A DNA stretch of 5,800 nt from Phenylobacterium sp. Lineage in GTDB: Bacteria > Pseudomonadota > Alphaproteobacteria > Caulobacterales > Caulobacteraceae. The notes beneath the pieces are model-generated. The model made no database searches. It was not told the DNA's origin and saw only the letters and a program-made list of their open reading frames with translations. Location of the stretch: contig JANXXA010000125.1 of NCBI GenBank assembly GCA_025350885.1, positions 1 to 5,800 of the forward strand, in the 5' to 3' direction. The position numbers and the translations under genes are program-made. Positions 1 through 5,800 of this stretch are shown here, in pieces. Each line of letters starts with the position of its first letter. Positions within the stretch are counted from its first letter, which is position 1.

Positions 1-27
1 CGCAAGCGCGCCCGGACGCCTCGCCGG

Positions 28-2868
28 TTAGTGGCGGTAGCTCAGGCGCAGGTACATGAAACGCCCCGGCGCGTCGTAGGCGTTCGGGTCGTAGTTGTTC
101 AGGCCGCAGGTGACGCAACCCGGCGGGTCCTTGTCGAACAGGTTGTTCACTCCGAGCGCGAAGGACAGGCCGTCGTCGATGAAGGACGGAGACCAGCGGA
201 CCTGGGCGTCGACGTAGAGTCGGGCGGAGAGCTTGTTCGGATCGCCGGCTTCCTGGACCTTCGACAGGTAGCGTCCGGTCACGGTGGCGCCGAAGTCGGC
301 CTTGTCCCAGTCGACCATCAGGGTCGACTTGGTCTTCGGATAGGCCTGGTCGGGGCTGCCGCGCTCGGTGCCTTCGCGCGAGATGGCCAGGAGGCCGCCC
401 GCGGCGGGCACGTACTCGGTGAACTCCAGCAGGCGGGTCGAGTACCAGTGGGCCTGGAACTGGCCGATATCCCAGGCTGGCGAGATCCAGGTCACGTTGA
501 GGTCCAGCGCCCGGGTCTTGATGCCGCCGATGTTGATTAGCGGGTTGGCGATGCCGACAACCGCGCCGGAGGCCGTGCGGGTGATGGTGGCGCAGGCCAG
601 GGCGTCGGCGGTCTGGGCGCAGCGGTCCAGCAGGGACTGGCCGTTCTGGGCCTGGATCGCCTTGTCCAGCTTGATGCGCGAATAGGCCAGCTCGATCGAG
701 CCGCCGCTGGACCAGGGCGTGTCCTTCAGGAAGGTCGGCTCCCAGACGCCGCTGAAGTTATAGCTCTTGGAGGTCTCCGGCTTCAGGCTGCGATTGCCGC
801 TGGTGATCACCGAGACCTGCGGGTTGAGCTGGCTGTAGCTGCCGTTGGCCGGGACGCCGCGGGCGATGCAGTTGGCCCGGACGTTGGCCGGTGTGGCCGC
901 GGAGAAGCCCGAGCAGGGGTCGGTGACTTCCTGGTCGAAGCGCGAGGCCGAGCCGAACAGTTCGCCGATCGAGGGGCTGCGGAAGCCCTCGCCGTATGAG
1001 CCGCGGAACAGGACCTCGTGGATCGGCCGCCAGGTGCCCCCGACCTTGAAGGTCGAATCGGTGCCGGAGGTCGAATAGTCGAACCAGCGGCCGGCCACCG
1101 AGGCGTCCAGGCTGTCGAAGAACGGCATGTCCGCCAGCAGCGGGATGCGCAGTTCGCCGTAGGCTTCCTTGACCGTGATCTTGCCGCTCGCCGGCTGGGC
1201 CGGGATATCGGACGACAGGCCGGCGGCGACGATGGCGTCGGGCGCGAAGTAGCCCGTGTTGCGCCGCCGTTCCACACCGGCCGCGAAGGCCAGTGGGCCG
1301 GCCGGAAGGTCGATGAGGTCGCCGGTCAGGTTGGCCGAGAAGTCGGTCAGCTCCTGTTGCGACACATCGTGCTGGGTGAAGCCGATGAACTGCAGCATCG
1401 CCGGGGTGATGGTGCCGACGCCGCCGAAGATGTTCAGCGGGGTGCAGGCGCCGGTGCACTGGGAGAGGGGGCCAAGCGCCTGTTGCACGCGCTGGGCGTT
1501 GACGTTGCCGGTAAAGCTCTGCTCGGCGCGATTTCGCGACCAGACGCCATCGACATCCCAGTGCCACGTGCGTTCGCCGACGGCGAACTCGCCCTCGAAC
1601 ATGCCCGAGACATTCCAGGTGTTGACCGTCTGCTCGTAGTGCCGCGTGCCGTTTTCCACCAGCCGCCGACCGATGAAGGCGTAGGTGCCGGGCTGCAGGG
1701 TGAAGCCGAAGGGGTTGAAGGGGTTGCTGGCGTCGACCGTCACCGTATCCAGCAGATTGCCATTGCCGGCGTCCGGCCCGACGAACAGCGGCAGGGGCGC
1801 GGCCTGGTTCGCCGACTTGCGCTCGGTGTAGGAGGCCCGCGCGCGGAAGCGGATCTTGTCGGTGATCTCCTGGGTCACCGAGCCGAACAGGCTCAACCGC
1901 TGGAGCGGCGTGAGGATGTAGTTAAAGGGTTGGAAGTCGAACCGGTCCGCGGTGGTGAAGTCCTTGAAGCTGCCGCCGGCGCCGGTCGGCGCGAGCGGAT
2001 TGTAGACCGGCCGCTGGCCCGGCGAGAGCGCCTGACGCAAAGTTAGGTTTAGGTCCTGGTTGGTGTTGGGATCATGCACGATGAACCGCCCGAGCGGTGT
2101 TCCCGAGCTGCAGCCGCCAGCCAAACAGGACGTGGCGTAGGGTGCGGGGAAGCGAGAGATGTCGCGGTCGCCGGCCAGCACGGGATCCTGCTTGAAATAG
2201 CCGCCGCCGAGCACGATCGAGGTCCCGCCCTGGGTCACGCCCCAGGAGAGGTTATAGTCCTGGGTGAACCCGTCGCCGTCGCCGAAGCCGCCAACCTGCG
2301 CCGAGGCCTGGAAGCCGTCCTGCCGCTGCTTGGTGATGATGTTGACGACGCCGGCGATGGCGTCCGATCCATAGATCGGCGACGCCCCCTCCTGCAGCAC
2401 CTCCATCCGGCTGATCATCGCCGAGGGTATGGTGTTGAGATCGACCGAACCGGGGACTCCGGACGCCGCGGCGCCGCTGACCCAGCGCAGCCCGTCGACC
2501 AGCACCAGCACCCGGCGCGAGCTCAGGTAGCGCAGGTCAATTTCAGCCGAGCCCGCGCCCACGCCGCCGCCGTCCGGCGGATTACCGAAGTTTCCGGAGT
2601 TGTTGAACTTGGCGTTCAGTCCGCCGCCAGCCGAGGGAATTCGCTGCAGCACATCGACCGTCGAGGTCAGGCCGCTCTTGGCGATAGCCGCCTGATCGAT
2701 CTGCACCACCGGCTGGTTCTGATCAAGCGGACTGGTGCGGATCCGCGAGCCGGTGACGATAATTTCGGAAACGCTGCCGGCGGTCTGCGCCTGCGCCAAG
2801 CCGAAGCTGCCGCTTGCAGCGAGCGCGCTGAAGCCAAGCAGGGCCGCGGCCCTGGTAAGTCTGATCAT
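28..2868 (-). CDS. TonB-dependent outer-membrane receptor, substrate unknown
   Basis: This 946-residue protein is a TonB-dependent receptor, a gated outer-membrane beta-barrel that imports a ligand using energy from TonB-ExbBD. A Sec signal peptide spans residues 1-27, with likely cleavage after AQA. A TonB-box-like [10 protein letters not shown] follows at 34-43. The plug domain runs from about 50 to 180 and includes [11 protein letters not shown] (119-129) and the typical plug end [20 protein letters not shown] (156-175). The rest is barrel, with late motifs such as [11 protein letters not shown] and [11 protein letters not shown]. All ten cysteines fall into five close pairs (248/253, 471/475, 652/667, 750/759, 918/921), probably loop disulfides. 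The last residues are Y-R-H rather than the usual terminal aromatic. The ATG has a good GGAGGA ribosome site 6 nt upstream. Family assignment is firm. The substrate cannot be told from sequence, and the neighbouring riboflavin gene does not prove a flavin ligand. Confidence 0.95.
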   Translation of the reverse strand: MIRLTRAAALLGFSALAASGSFGLAQAQTAGSVSEIIVTGSRIRTSPLDQNQPVVQIDQAAIAKSGLTSTVDVLQRIPSAGGGLNAKFNNSGNFGNPPDGGGVGAGSAEIDLRYLSSRRVLVLVDGLRWVSGAAASGVPGSVDLNTIPSAMISRMEVLQEGASPIYGSDAIAGVVNIITKQRQDGFQASAQVGGFGDGDGFTQDYNLSWGVTQGGTSIVLGGGYFKQDPVLAGDRDISRFPAPYATSCLAGGCSSGTPLGRFIVHDPNTNQDLNLTLRQALSPGQRPVYNPLAPTGAGGSFKDFTTADRFDFQPFNYILTPLQRLSLFGSVTQEITDKIRFRARASYTERKSANQAAPLPLFVGPDAGNGNLLDTVTVDASNPFNPFGFTLQPGTYAFIGRRLVENGTRHYEQTVNTWNVSGMFEGEFAVGERTWHWDVDGVWSRNRAEQSFTGNVNAQRVQQALGPLSQCTGACTPLNIFGGVGTITPAMLQFIGFTQHDVSQQELTDFSANLTGDLIDLPAGPLAFAAGVERRRNTGYFAPDAIVAAGLSSDIPAQPASGKITVKEAYGELRIPLLADMPFFDSLDASVAGRWFDYSTSGTDSTFKVGGTWRPIHEVLFRGSYGEGFRSPSIGELFGSASRFDQEVTDPCSGFSAATPANVRANCIARGVPANGSYSQLNPQVSVITSGNRSLKPETSKSYNFSGVWEPTFLKDTPWSSGGSIELAYSRIKLDKAIQAQNGQSLLDRCAQTADALACATITRTASGAVVGIANPLINIGGIKTRALDLNVTWISPAWDIGQFQAHWYSTRLLEFTEYVPAAGGLLAISREGTERGSPDQAYPKTKSTLMVDWDKADFGATVTGRYLSKVQEAGDPNKLSARLYVDAQVRWSPSFIDDGLSFALGVNNLFDKDPPGCVTCGLNNYDPNAYDAPGRFMYLRLSYRH

Positions 2869-2874
2869 ATTGGG

Positions 2875-2880
2875 TCCTCC
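2875..2880 (-). promoter_or_regulatory. Ribosome binding site of the TonB-dependent receptor
   Basis: The minus strand reads GGAGGA here, 6 nt before the ATG at 2868. This is near-ideal complementarity to the 16S 3' end and fixes the start that also gives a proper signal peptide. Confidence 0.8.
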
Positions 2881-2946
2881 CGCAGCCGCATCGACCGCGA
2901 ATTCGGCGCGTGCCGACCTGCGAGTCGCGCGGCATTTCTACCGCAG

Positions 2947-2975
2947 GATGCAGCCCTGGGCCGGGCGACTGTCAA
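2947..2975 (-). promoter_or_regulatory. Candidate housekeeping-sigma promoter for the TonB receptor
   Basis: The minus strand reads TTGACAG (2975-2969), 14 nt of spacer, then GCTGCATC (2954-2947). The Caulobacter housekeeping consensus, as I recall it, is TTGaCgS-N10-14-GCtAnAWC, so the match is 6 of 7 in the -35 and all but one position in the -10. Transcription would start near 2940, giving a leader of about 70 nt. This supports independent transcription of the receptor. It is inferred from sequence only. Confidence 0.5.
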
Positions 2976-2994
2976 GCCTGACACGGGTTCAGGC
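2976..2994. repeat. Inverted repeat next to the receptor -35 element
   Basis: The arms GCCTGA (2976-2981) and TCAGGC (2989-2994) are perfect inverted copies around a 7-nt centre, directly upstream of the TTGACA at 2970-2975. It could be an operator for the receptor gene or part of the 3' end structure of the ribH2 transcript. No T-tract follows on the minus strand, so a classic intrinsic terminator is unlikely. The arms are short and may be chance. Confidence 0.35.
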
Positions 2995-3013
2995 AGGTCA
3001 CGGCGCCCGATCC

Positions 3014-3029
3014 GTGGCGGGCCGGCCAC
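3014..3029 (-). terminator. Weak GC hairpin after ribH2, possible transcript end
   Basis: Downstream of the ribH2 stop, the RNA can form a 5-bp stem GUGGC/GCCAC with a 6-nt loop. It lacks a following U-tract, so it is at best a non-canonical or RNase-stabilising 3' structure. It is listed because it is the strongest compact stem close to the ribH2 stop in the 183-bp spacer between ribH2 and the receptor gene. Confidence 0.2.
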
Positions 3030-3051
3030 ACTGCTCCCTGGTCGCCACCCC

Positions 3052-3573
3052 TCAAGCCGCCGCGGCCAGCCGGGCCAGGCTTTGCAGCGTGCCGACGCAG
3101 GCCCGCGCCGCCTCGTGGCCCTTGAGGCGGAAGTGGTCGTGGAAGAACCTCTGGTGAACTTCGTGCTCGTGGAAGTGGTGCGGGGTCAGCACTACCGAGA
3201 AGATCGGCGTCTCGGTGGCCAGTTGCACCTGCATAAGAGCGGCCACCACGGTCTCGGCGACGAACTCGTGGCGATAGATGCCGCCATCGACGACGAAGGC
3301 GGCCCCGACGATCGCCGCGTAGCGGCCGCTGCGCGCCAGGGCCTGGGCGTGTAGCGGGATCTCGAAGGCCCCCGGCGTCTCGAAGCGTTCGACCGTTTCG
3401 GGCGCGAAGCCCAGGGCCGCCATCTCTTCCAGAAAGCCCAGATGGGCCTCGGCGACGATGTCGCGGTGCCATTGCGCGTGGACAAAGGCGACCCGCGCGG
3501 CGCGGAAGGCCCCGTTGGCGGTGGGCAGTTCCGGCGCGAACGTCGGGCGGGGGGTTTCAATAGCTTGGGTCAT
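3052..3573 (-). CDS. ribH2: 6,7-dimethyl-8-ribityllumazine synthase, RibH2 (type II) form
   Basis: This 173-residue cytoplasmic enzyme condenses 5-amino-6-ribitylamino-uracil with 3,4-dihydroxy-2-butanone 4-phosphate to give 6,7-dimethyl-8-ribityllumazine, the direct riboflavin precursor. Visible family motifs are the N-terminal strand VAFVHAQWH (28-36, with the substrate-site Trp), PGAFEIP (67-73), AAIVGAAFVVDGGIYRHEF (86-104) and LTPHHFHEHEVHQRFF (129-144). The GGIYRHEF and TPHHFHEH forms are those of the RibH2 enzymes of Brucella and Mesorhizobium, which form decamers in characterised members. I chose the ATG at 3573: AGGGAG lies 6 nt upstream, whereas the ATG at 3579 directly abuts that ribosome site. 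A longer reading from a GTG at 3654 would translate the riboswitch expression platform and is unlikely. The gene stands alone, preceded by an FMN riboswitch, so end-product control is expected. Confidence 0.93.
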   Translation of the reverse strand: MTQAIETPRPTFAPELPTANGAFRAARVAFVHAQWHRDIVAEAHLGFLEEMAALGFAPETVERFETPGAFEIPLHAQALARSGRYAAIVGAAFVVDGGIYRHEFVAETVVAALMQVQLATETPIFSVVLTPHHFHEHEVHQRFFHDHFRLKGHEAARACVGTLQSLARLAAAA

Positions 3574-3577
3574 GGTC

Positions 3578-3617
3578 ATCTCCCTGACGGGTTCGAGGAA
3601 CCACGACTCAGGGAAAC
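3578..3617 (-). promoter_or_regulatory. Shine-Dalgarno sequestering hairpin (riboswitch expression platform)
   Basis: In the RNA, UCCCUGA (3614-3608) is perfectly complementary to UCAGGGA (3587-3581), which contains the ribH2 ribosome site. The helix can extend to 10 bp with two G-U pairs (3617-3608 with 3587-3578). Inside it a second stem GGUUC/GAACC (3602-3598 with 3594-3590) closes a 3-nt loop, making a long, interrupted hairpin. There is no U-tract, so control looks translational and not by transcription termination. The pairing is read directly from the sequence; the regulatory role is inferred. Confidence 0.65.
3580..3585 (-). promoter_or_regulatory. Ribosome binding site of ribH2 (sequestrable)
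   Basis: The minus strand reads AGGGAG, 6 nt before the ATG at 3573. It lies wholly in the 3' arm of a predicted hairpin with 3608-3614, so its access is probably set by the riboswitch. Its position decides the start between the two in-frame ATGs at 3579 and 3573. Confidence 0.75.
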
Positions 3618-3662
3618 GCTTCCAGCGCAGGCCTGGCGAAAGCCAGACGCACACCGTCAGCG

Positions 3663-3821
3663 GTTCTCATAACCGGACTCTAACCGTCGGCCCCGGGATC
3701 GCACCGGTGTCTGCTAGTCCCCTGCGCCGCTCCGAAGAGCTACGCAGGGCGCCCGCGGGCTCGTCCCCCTGTTTTCAGAAGGCATTACCGCCGGTGGGGA
3801 CTTTCACCCCGCCCTGAGAAC
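3663..3821 (-). promoter_or_regulatory. FMN riboswitch aptamer (RFN element)
   Basis: The 159-nt minus-strand RNA matches the FMN aptamer in order. P1 is GUUCUC (3821-3816) with GAGAAC (3668-3663). Next comes AGGGCGGGGUGAAAGUCCCC with P2 GGGG/CCCC (3810-3807 with 3799-3796), then ACCGGCGGUAAU. After that come AGCCCGCGGGC, a variable hairpin of 7 bp (3749-3743 with 3726-3720) capped by GCUC-UUCG-GAGC, and finally GAUCCCGGGGCCGACGGUUA and AGUCCGG. All the strongly conserved blocks of the family are present, so the aptamer looks functional. Flavin mononucleotide binding is expected to reduce expression of ribH2, whose start is 90 nt downstream of the aptamer's end. Confidence 0.97.
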
Positions 3822-3854
3822 GTAGATCGCCGGAAACGCTCCAGCGACGGTCAG

Positions 3855-3880
3855 AGCTTAGCGTGGTTGATCAACATCAA
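3855..3880 (-). promoter_or_regulatory. Candidate promoter of the riboswitch-ribH2 transcript
   Basis: The minus strand reads TTGATGT (3880-3874), 11 nt of spacer, then GCTAAGCT (3862-3855). It resembles the Caulobacter-type housekeeping consensus in the -35 (5 of 7) and in the GCTA core of the -10, but the second half of the -10 is poor. Transcription would start near 3848, about 27 nt before the aptamer. The -35 overlaps an FNR/FixK-type box, which would make that box a repressor site if this is the promoter in use. Confidence 0.35.
3867..3880. promoter_or_regulatory. FNR/FixK-type binding site
   Basis: The sequence is TTGAT-CAAC-ATCAA, a perfect match to the TTGATnnnnATCAA site of the CRP/FNR family regulators FNR, FixK and Anr. 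It lies in the intergenic region between flbY and the riboswitch. For class II activation (centre near -41.5) the start would fall near 3832, 11 nt before the aptamer; with the promoter candidate at 3855-3880 the box would block the -35 instead. The site itself is seen directly; the regulator and the sign of control are inferred. Confidence 0.55.
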
Positions 3881-3892
3881 ACAAGTGTTTGA
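3877..3892. repeat. Perfect 16-bp palindrome, probable operator
   Basis: The arms TCAAACA (3877-3883) and TGTTTGA (3886-3892) are exact inverted copies around a 2-bp centre. The form CAAAC-N4-GTTTG fits the operator style of TetR-family repressors such as PsrA, which controls fatty-acid genes in pseudomonads. It shares four bases with the neighbouring FNR/FixK-type box, so the two factors could not easily bind together. It starts 11 bp from the flbY stop. It could also form a weak AU-rich hairpin at the end of the flagellar transcript. Confidence 0.45.
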
Positions 3893-3902
3893 ATTCGCCG
3901 CG

Positions 3903-4361
3903 TCAGGCTCGCTTGTTCAAGGTAATGGCGGTGGCGGCGGCGGTGGGGGCGGAAAGCGCGCCTGGGCCGTAGGTCGCAGTCTGCTGACGTTGGGCAGCCA
4001 CCTCGTCGGCGATGGCGCGGACCAGGCCTTCGGTGATGAACTGAGCGGCGGCCACAGCCCGGCTCTGGCGGGCGAGCACGGCGTCGAAGGCCTCGGTGGC
4101 GCGGATCAGGCGGGCGCGCTGGATCAGGCTCGCGCCGGAGATCAGCGCCGGGTTGGCCCGCACCCGGGCGGATTCGTGGCGGTAGATGTTGGCCAGCCGC
4201 CCGGTCTCTTCCACATGGACGATGGCGTCCTGCGGCCGGCGCGCCTCGAAGGCCTGCGCCTCCATCGCCACCAGGCCGGTCAGCCGCTCGGTCAGCAGGG
4301 TGAGCTGTTCGACACGCTCGGCCCCCTCAGGATCTGGCGAGGGATCTGGCGCGGAGTCCAT
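3903..4361 (-). CDS. flbY: Flagellar protein FlbY, probable FlgN-like chaperone
   Basis: This 152-residue soluble protein has no signal peptide, membrane segment or cysteine. Its position directly after flgI and the cheL-type gene matches flbY in Caulobacter, a gene needed for flagellum assembly. After a Pro/Asp-rich start (PDPSPDP, residues about 6-12) it is mostly helical, with heptad-like leucines in VEQLTLLTERLTGLVAMEAQ, then a long helix and a C-terminal QTATYGPGA segment before an Ala/Thr-rich tail. Size, all-helical make-up and the N-terminal pattern recall FlgN, the export chaperone for hook-filament junction proteins FlgK and FlgL; that link is an inference. The start overlaps the upstream stop in TGATG, and AGGGG lies 8 nt before it. 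Name is from context plus resemblance, function less certain. Confidence 0.7.
   Translation of the reverse strand: MDSAPDPSPDPEGAERVEQLTLLTERLTGLVAMEAQAFEARRPQDAIVHVEETGRLANIYRHESARVRANPALISGASLIQRARLIRATEAFDAVLARQSRAVAAAQFITEGLVRAIADEVAAQRQQTATYGPGALSAPTAAATAITLNKRA
4330..4351. repeat. Short direct repeat in the 5' end of flbY
   Basis: GGATCTGGCG occurs twice (4330-4339 and 4342-4351), 12 nt apart and in frame, encoding the PDPSPDP stretch. It looks like a small in-frame duplication in a flexible N-terminus with little functional weight. Confidence 0.5.
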
Positions 4362-4708
4362 CAGTTCAGCCCCTGCATCTTCAGCATTTCGCGCTGCACC
4401 GAGGCGGCGATGCCGACGCCGCCGGCCTGGGTCATCTTGCCGGCCATGGCCTCGGACATGAACGACTTGAACATCGTCTCGCCGGGGCCGCCACCGAACG
4501 GGGCGGCGGTATCGACGCCTTCAAACATCTGTTGCAGCATGATCGACAGGAACGAGGCTTCGAACTTCTGCGCCGTCTCCCGGATCTGGCCGCGCTTGGC
4601 CAACTCACCCGCACCCGGCGCGGAGAGGCCCGGCGCGGTGGGGCCCGGCTCTCGGATGGGTGGCGCCAGCAGGTTCGGAGGGACGACGGCGGCGGTCAGG
4701 TCGGCCAT
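4361..4708 (-). CDS. cheL: Flagellar rod-binding protein (CheL / FlgJ N-terminal type)
   Basis: This 115-residue protein has a Pro/Gly-rich N-terminus (about 1-40) followed by a rod-binding domain (about 45-112) with [38 protein letters not shown] and [17 protein letters not shown]. In FlgJ of enteric bacteria this domain caps the growing rod and a muramidase domain follows. Here the muramidase half is absent, as in alphaproteobacterial homologues often labelled CheL, so a separate peptidoglycan hydrolase must open the wall. I use the ATG at 4708, which overlaps the flgI stop by one base (TGATG) and has GAGG 7 nt upstream; the GTG just before it is too close to that site. The 3' end overlaps flbY in the same TGATG fashion. 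Confidence 0.85.
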   Translation of the reverse strand: MADLTAAVVPPNLLAPPIREPGPTAPGLSAPGAGELAKRGQIRETAQKFEASFLSIMLQQMFEGVDTAAPFGGGPGETMFKSFMSEAMAGKMTQAGGVGIAASVQREMLKMQGLN

Positions 4709-5800
4709 CACATGACCTCGATTTCGGCCTGCAGGGCGCCGGCGGTCTTGATGGTCTGCAGGATCGAGATCATGTCGCGCGGGGTGACGCCCAGGGCGTT
4801 CAGGCCGGCCACCAGGCTCGCCAGGGAGGCGCCGGTCCGCAGCGTGACGAACTGTTTGCCCTTTTCCTCGTCCACCGAAACGTCGGATTGGGGCACGACG
4901 GCGGTGGTCCCGCCCTTGGAAAAGGCGTTGGGCTGGCTGACGGCGGGGGTCTCGCGCACGGTGATCGTCAGGTTACCCTGCTGGATGGCGACGGTGGAGA
5001 GGCGGACACTGTCGCCCATGACGATGACCCCGGCCACCTCATCGATCACCACCTTGGCCGGCGAGTCGGGTTCGACCGTGAGGTTTTCGACCTGGCCCAG
5101 GAAGCTCATCATGTCCTGGCCGCCCACCGGGTGGATGGCGACGATGGTCGGGTTCTCGGCGATGGCGGCTCCCGGGTAGCGGGCGTTGATCACATCGGCG
5201 ATGCGCCCGGCGGTGGTGAAGTCGGGGTTGCGCAGCGTCATCCGCAGGCTGCCCATACTGGCCAGCTGGAAGCCGGTTTCGGCCTCGACGATGGCCCCGG
5301 CGGCGATGCGGCCGGCGGTGGGCACGCCCTTGGAGATACTGGAGCCCGAGGCGCCCGACGCGCTGACCGAGCCGGTCTGGACGGTGCCTTGCGCGCTGGC
5401 GTAGGCCTTGCCGTCGGCGCCCATCAGCGGGGTGACCAGCAGGGTGCCGCCGAGCAGGCTCTTGGCGTCGCCGAGGGCGGACACGGTGGCGTCGATCTCG
5501 GCCCCCGCCGCGGCGAACGGCGGCAGCTTGGCGGTGACCATCACCGCGGCGACGTTCTTGGTGTTGAGGTTGGCGTCGCGGGTGTTGACGCCCAGCCGCT
5601 CCAGCATCGCCTCGAGGCTCTGCTTGGTGAAGGGGGCGTTGCGCAGGGCGTCGCCGGTGCCGTTCAGCCCGACCACGATGCCATAGCCGACGAGCTGGTT
5701 GTCGCGCACGCCCTCGAAAGCGACGATGTCCTTGATCCGCGACCTGGCGTCGGCCACCCCGCTGAGCAAGCTGGTGGCCAGCAGCAGAACGCCAAGGAGC
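4708..5800 (-). CDS. flgI: Flagellar P-ring protein FlgI (5' end beyond the window)
   Basis: FlgI is exported to the periplasm and assembles the P-ring, the bushing around the flagellar rod in the peptidoglycan layer. The frame is open to the right edge. The 363 residues seen are close to the family's full length of about 365-375, so only a few N-terminal residues are missing. They begin with the hydrophobic core of a signal peptide ([12 protein letters not shown]), with cleavage likely after VADA. Family blocks follow in order: [76 protein letters not shown] and, at the end, [20 protein letters not shown] and [14 protein letters not shown]. An in-frame TTG at 5769 is inside the signal peptide and is not the start. 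The TGA overlaps the next gene by one base. Confidence 0.96.
   Translation of the reverse strand, partial: LLGVLLLATSLLSGVADARSRIKDIVAFEGVRDNQLVGYGIVVGLNGTGDALRNAPFTKQSLEAMLERLGVNTRDANLNTKNVAAVMVTAKLPPFAAAGAEIDATVSALGDAKSLLGGTLLVTPLMGADGKAYASAQGTVQTGSVSASGASGSSISKGVPTAGRIAAGAIVEAETGFQLASMGSLRMTLRNPDFTTAGRIADVINARYPGAAIAENPTIVAIHPVGGQDMMSFLGQVENLTVEPDSPAKVVIDEVAGVIVMGDSVRLSTVAIQQGNLTITVRETPAVSQPNAFSKGGTTAVVPQSDVSVDEEKGKQFVTLRTGASLASLVAGLNALGVTPRDMISILQTIKTAGALQAEIEVM

Noticed and set aside
1018..2046. Long plus-strand open frame (342 codons) opposite the receptor gene
   Set aside because: It is an antisense shadow of a high-GC gene: Arg/Gly/Ala-rich, no recognisable domain, and the minus strand there encodes unbroken receptor barrel sequence.
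2723..2935. Short minus-strand frame upstream of and overlapping the receptor start
   Set aside because: It is out of frame with the receptor, Arg-rich and overlaps the receptor ribosome site; no support as a leader peptide.
2074..3354. Plus-strand open frame of 426 codons spanning the receptor 5' end, its promoter region and part of ribH2
   Set aside because: It crosses two clearly coding minus-strand genes and their spacer, with low-complexity composition and no known motif.
3633..3646. Hairpin CUGGC-UUUC-GCCAG as an intrinsic terminator in the ribH2 leader
   Set aside because: The stem is only 5 bp and is followed by a GC-rich sequence with no U-tract; the ribosome-site pairing explains the platform better.
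28..3821. Receptor as a riboflavin importer under FMN riboswitch control
   Set aside because: The aptamer's switch acts on the ribH2 ribosome site, the receptor is 183 bp further on with its own promoter candidate and ribosome site, and nothing in its sequence identifies a flavin ligand. Co-transcription is possible but unproven.
3867..4715. Plus-strand open frame of 282 codons opposite flbY and cheL
   Set aside because: Its glycine run comes from the GCC/ACC-rich 3' end of flbY on the other strand, and the proteins on the minus strand are recognisable.

Overview
This is a high-GC (roughly two-thirds G+C by eye) alphaproteobacterial window. It most resembles the Caulobacterales (Caulobacter/Phenylobacterium type). 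The reasons are the gene order flgI - cheL (FlgJ-like rod-binding protein) - flbY, promoter-like sequences close to the Caulobacter housekeeping consensus, a large TonB-dependent receptor of the type abundant in that group, and a RibH2-type lumazine synthase behind an FMN riboswitch. All supported genes lie on the minus strand, so the window reads right to left; I find no convincing plus-strand gene.

Region 1 (5800 to 3903) is the end of a flagellar operon. It holds flgI (P-ring protein, 5' end cut by the window edge), a small rod-binding protein of the CheL/FlgJ N-terminal type, and flbY, a small helical protein that may be the FlgN-type chaperone. The three genes are joined by two TGATG stop/start overlaps and so look translationally coupled.

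Region 2 (3902 to 3574) contains no gene and is regulatory. From upstream to downstream it holds a 16-bp perfect palindrome, an overlapping perfect FNR/FixK-type box, a candidate promoter, a complete FMN riboswitch aptamer (about 3663-3821) and an expression platform that can hide the ribosome binding site of the next gene. Complementary segments suggest a switch. The 5' strand of aptamer stem P1 can pair with the anti-Shine-Dalgarno strand, and that strand can instead pair with the Shine-Dalgarno sequence. This predicts translational shut-off of the lumazine synthase when FMN is bound.

Region 3 (3573 to 3052) is ribH2, a stand-alone 6,7-dimethyl-8-ribityllumazine synthase for the penultimate step of riboflavin synthesis. 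The following 183-bp spacer carries a GC hairpin, an inverted repeat and a candidate promoter for the next gene.

Region 4 (2868 to 28) is an intact 946-residue TonB-dependent outer-membrane receptor of unknown substrate. Its ten cysteines form five closely spaced pairs. It has its own promoter candidate, so a riboflavin link is not implied by position alone. No mobile element, CRISPR array, tRNA or rRNA was seen. The most interesting part is the compact regulatory region in front of ribH2.
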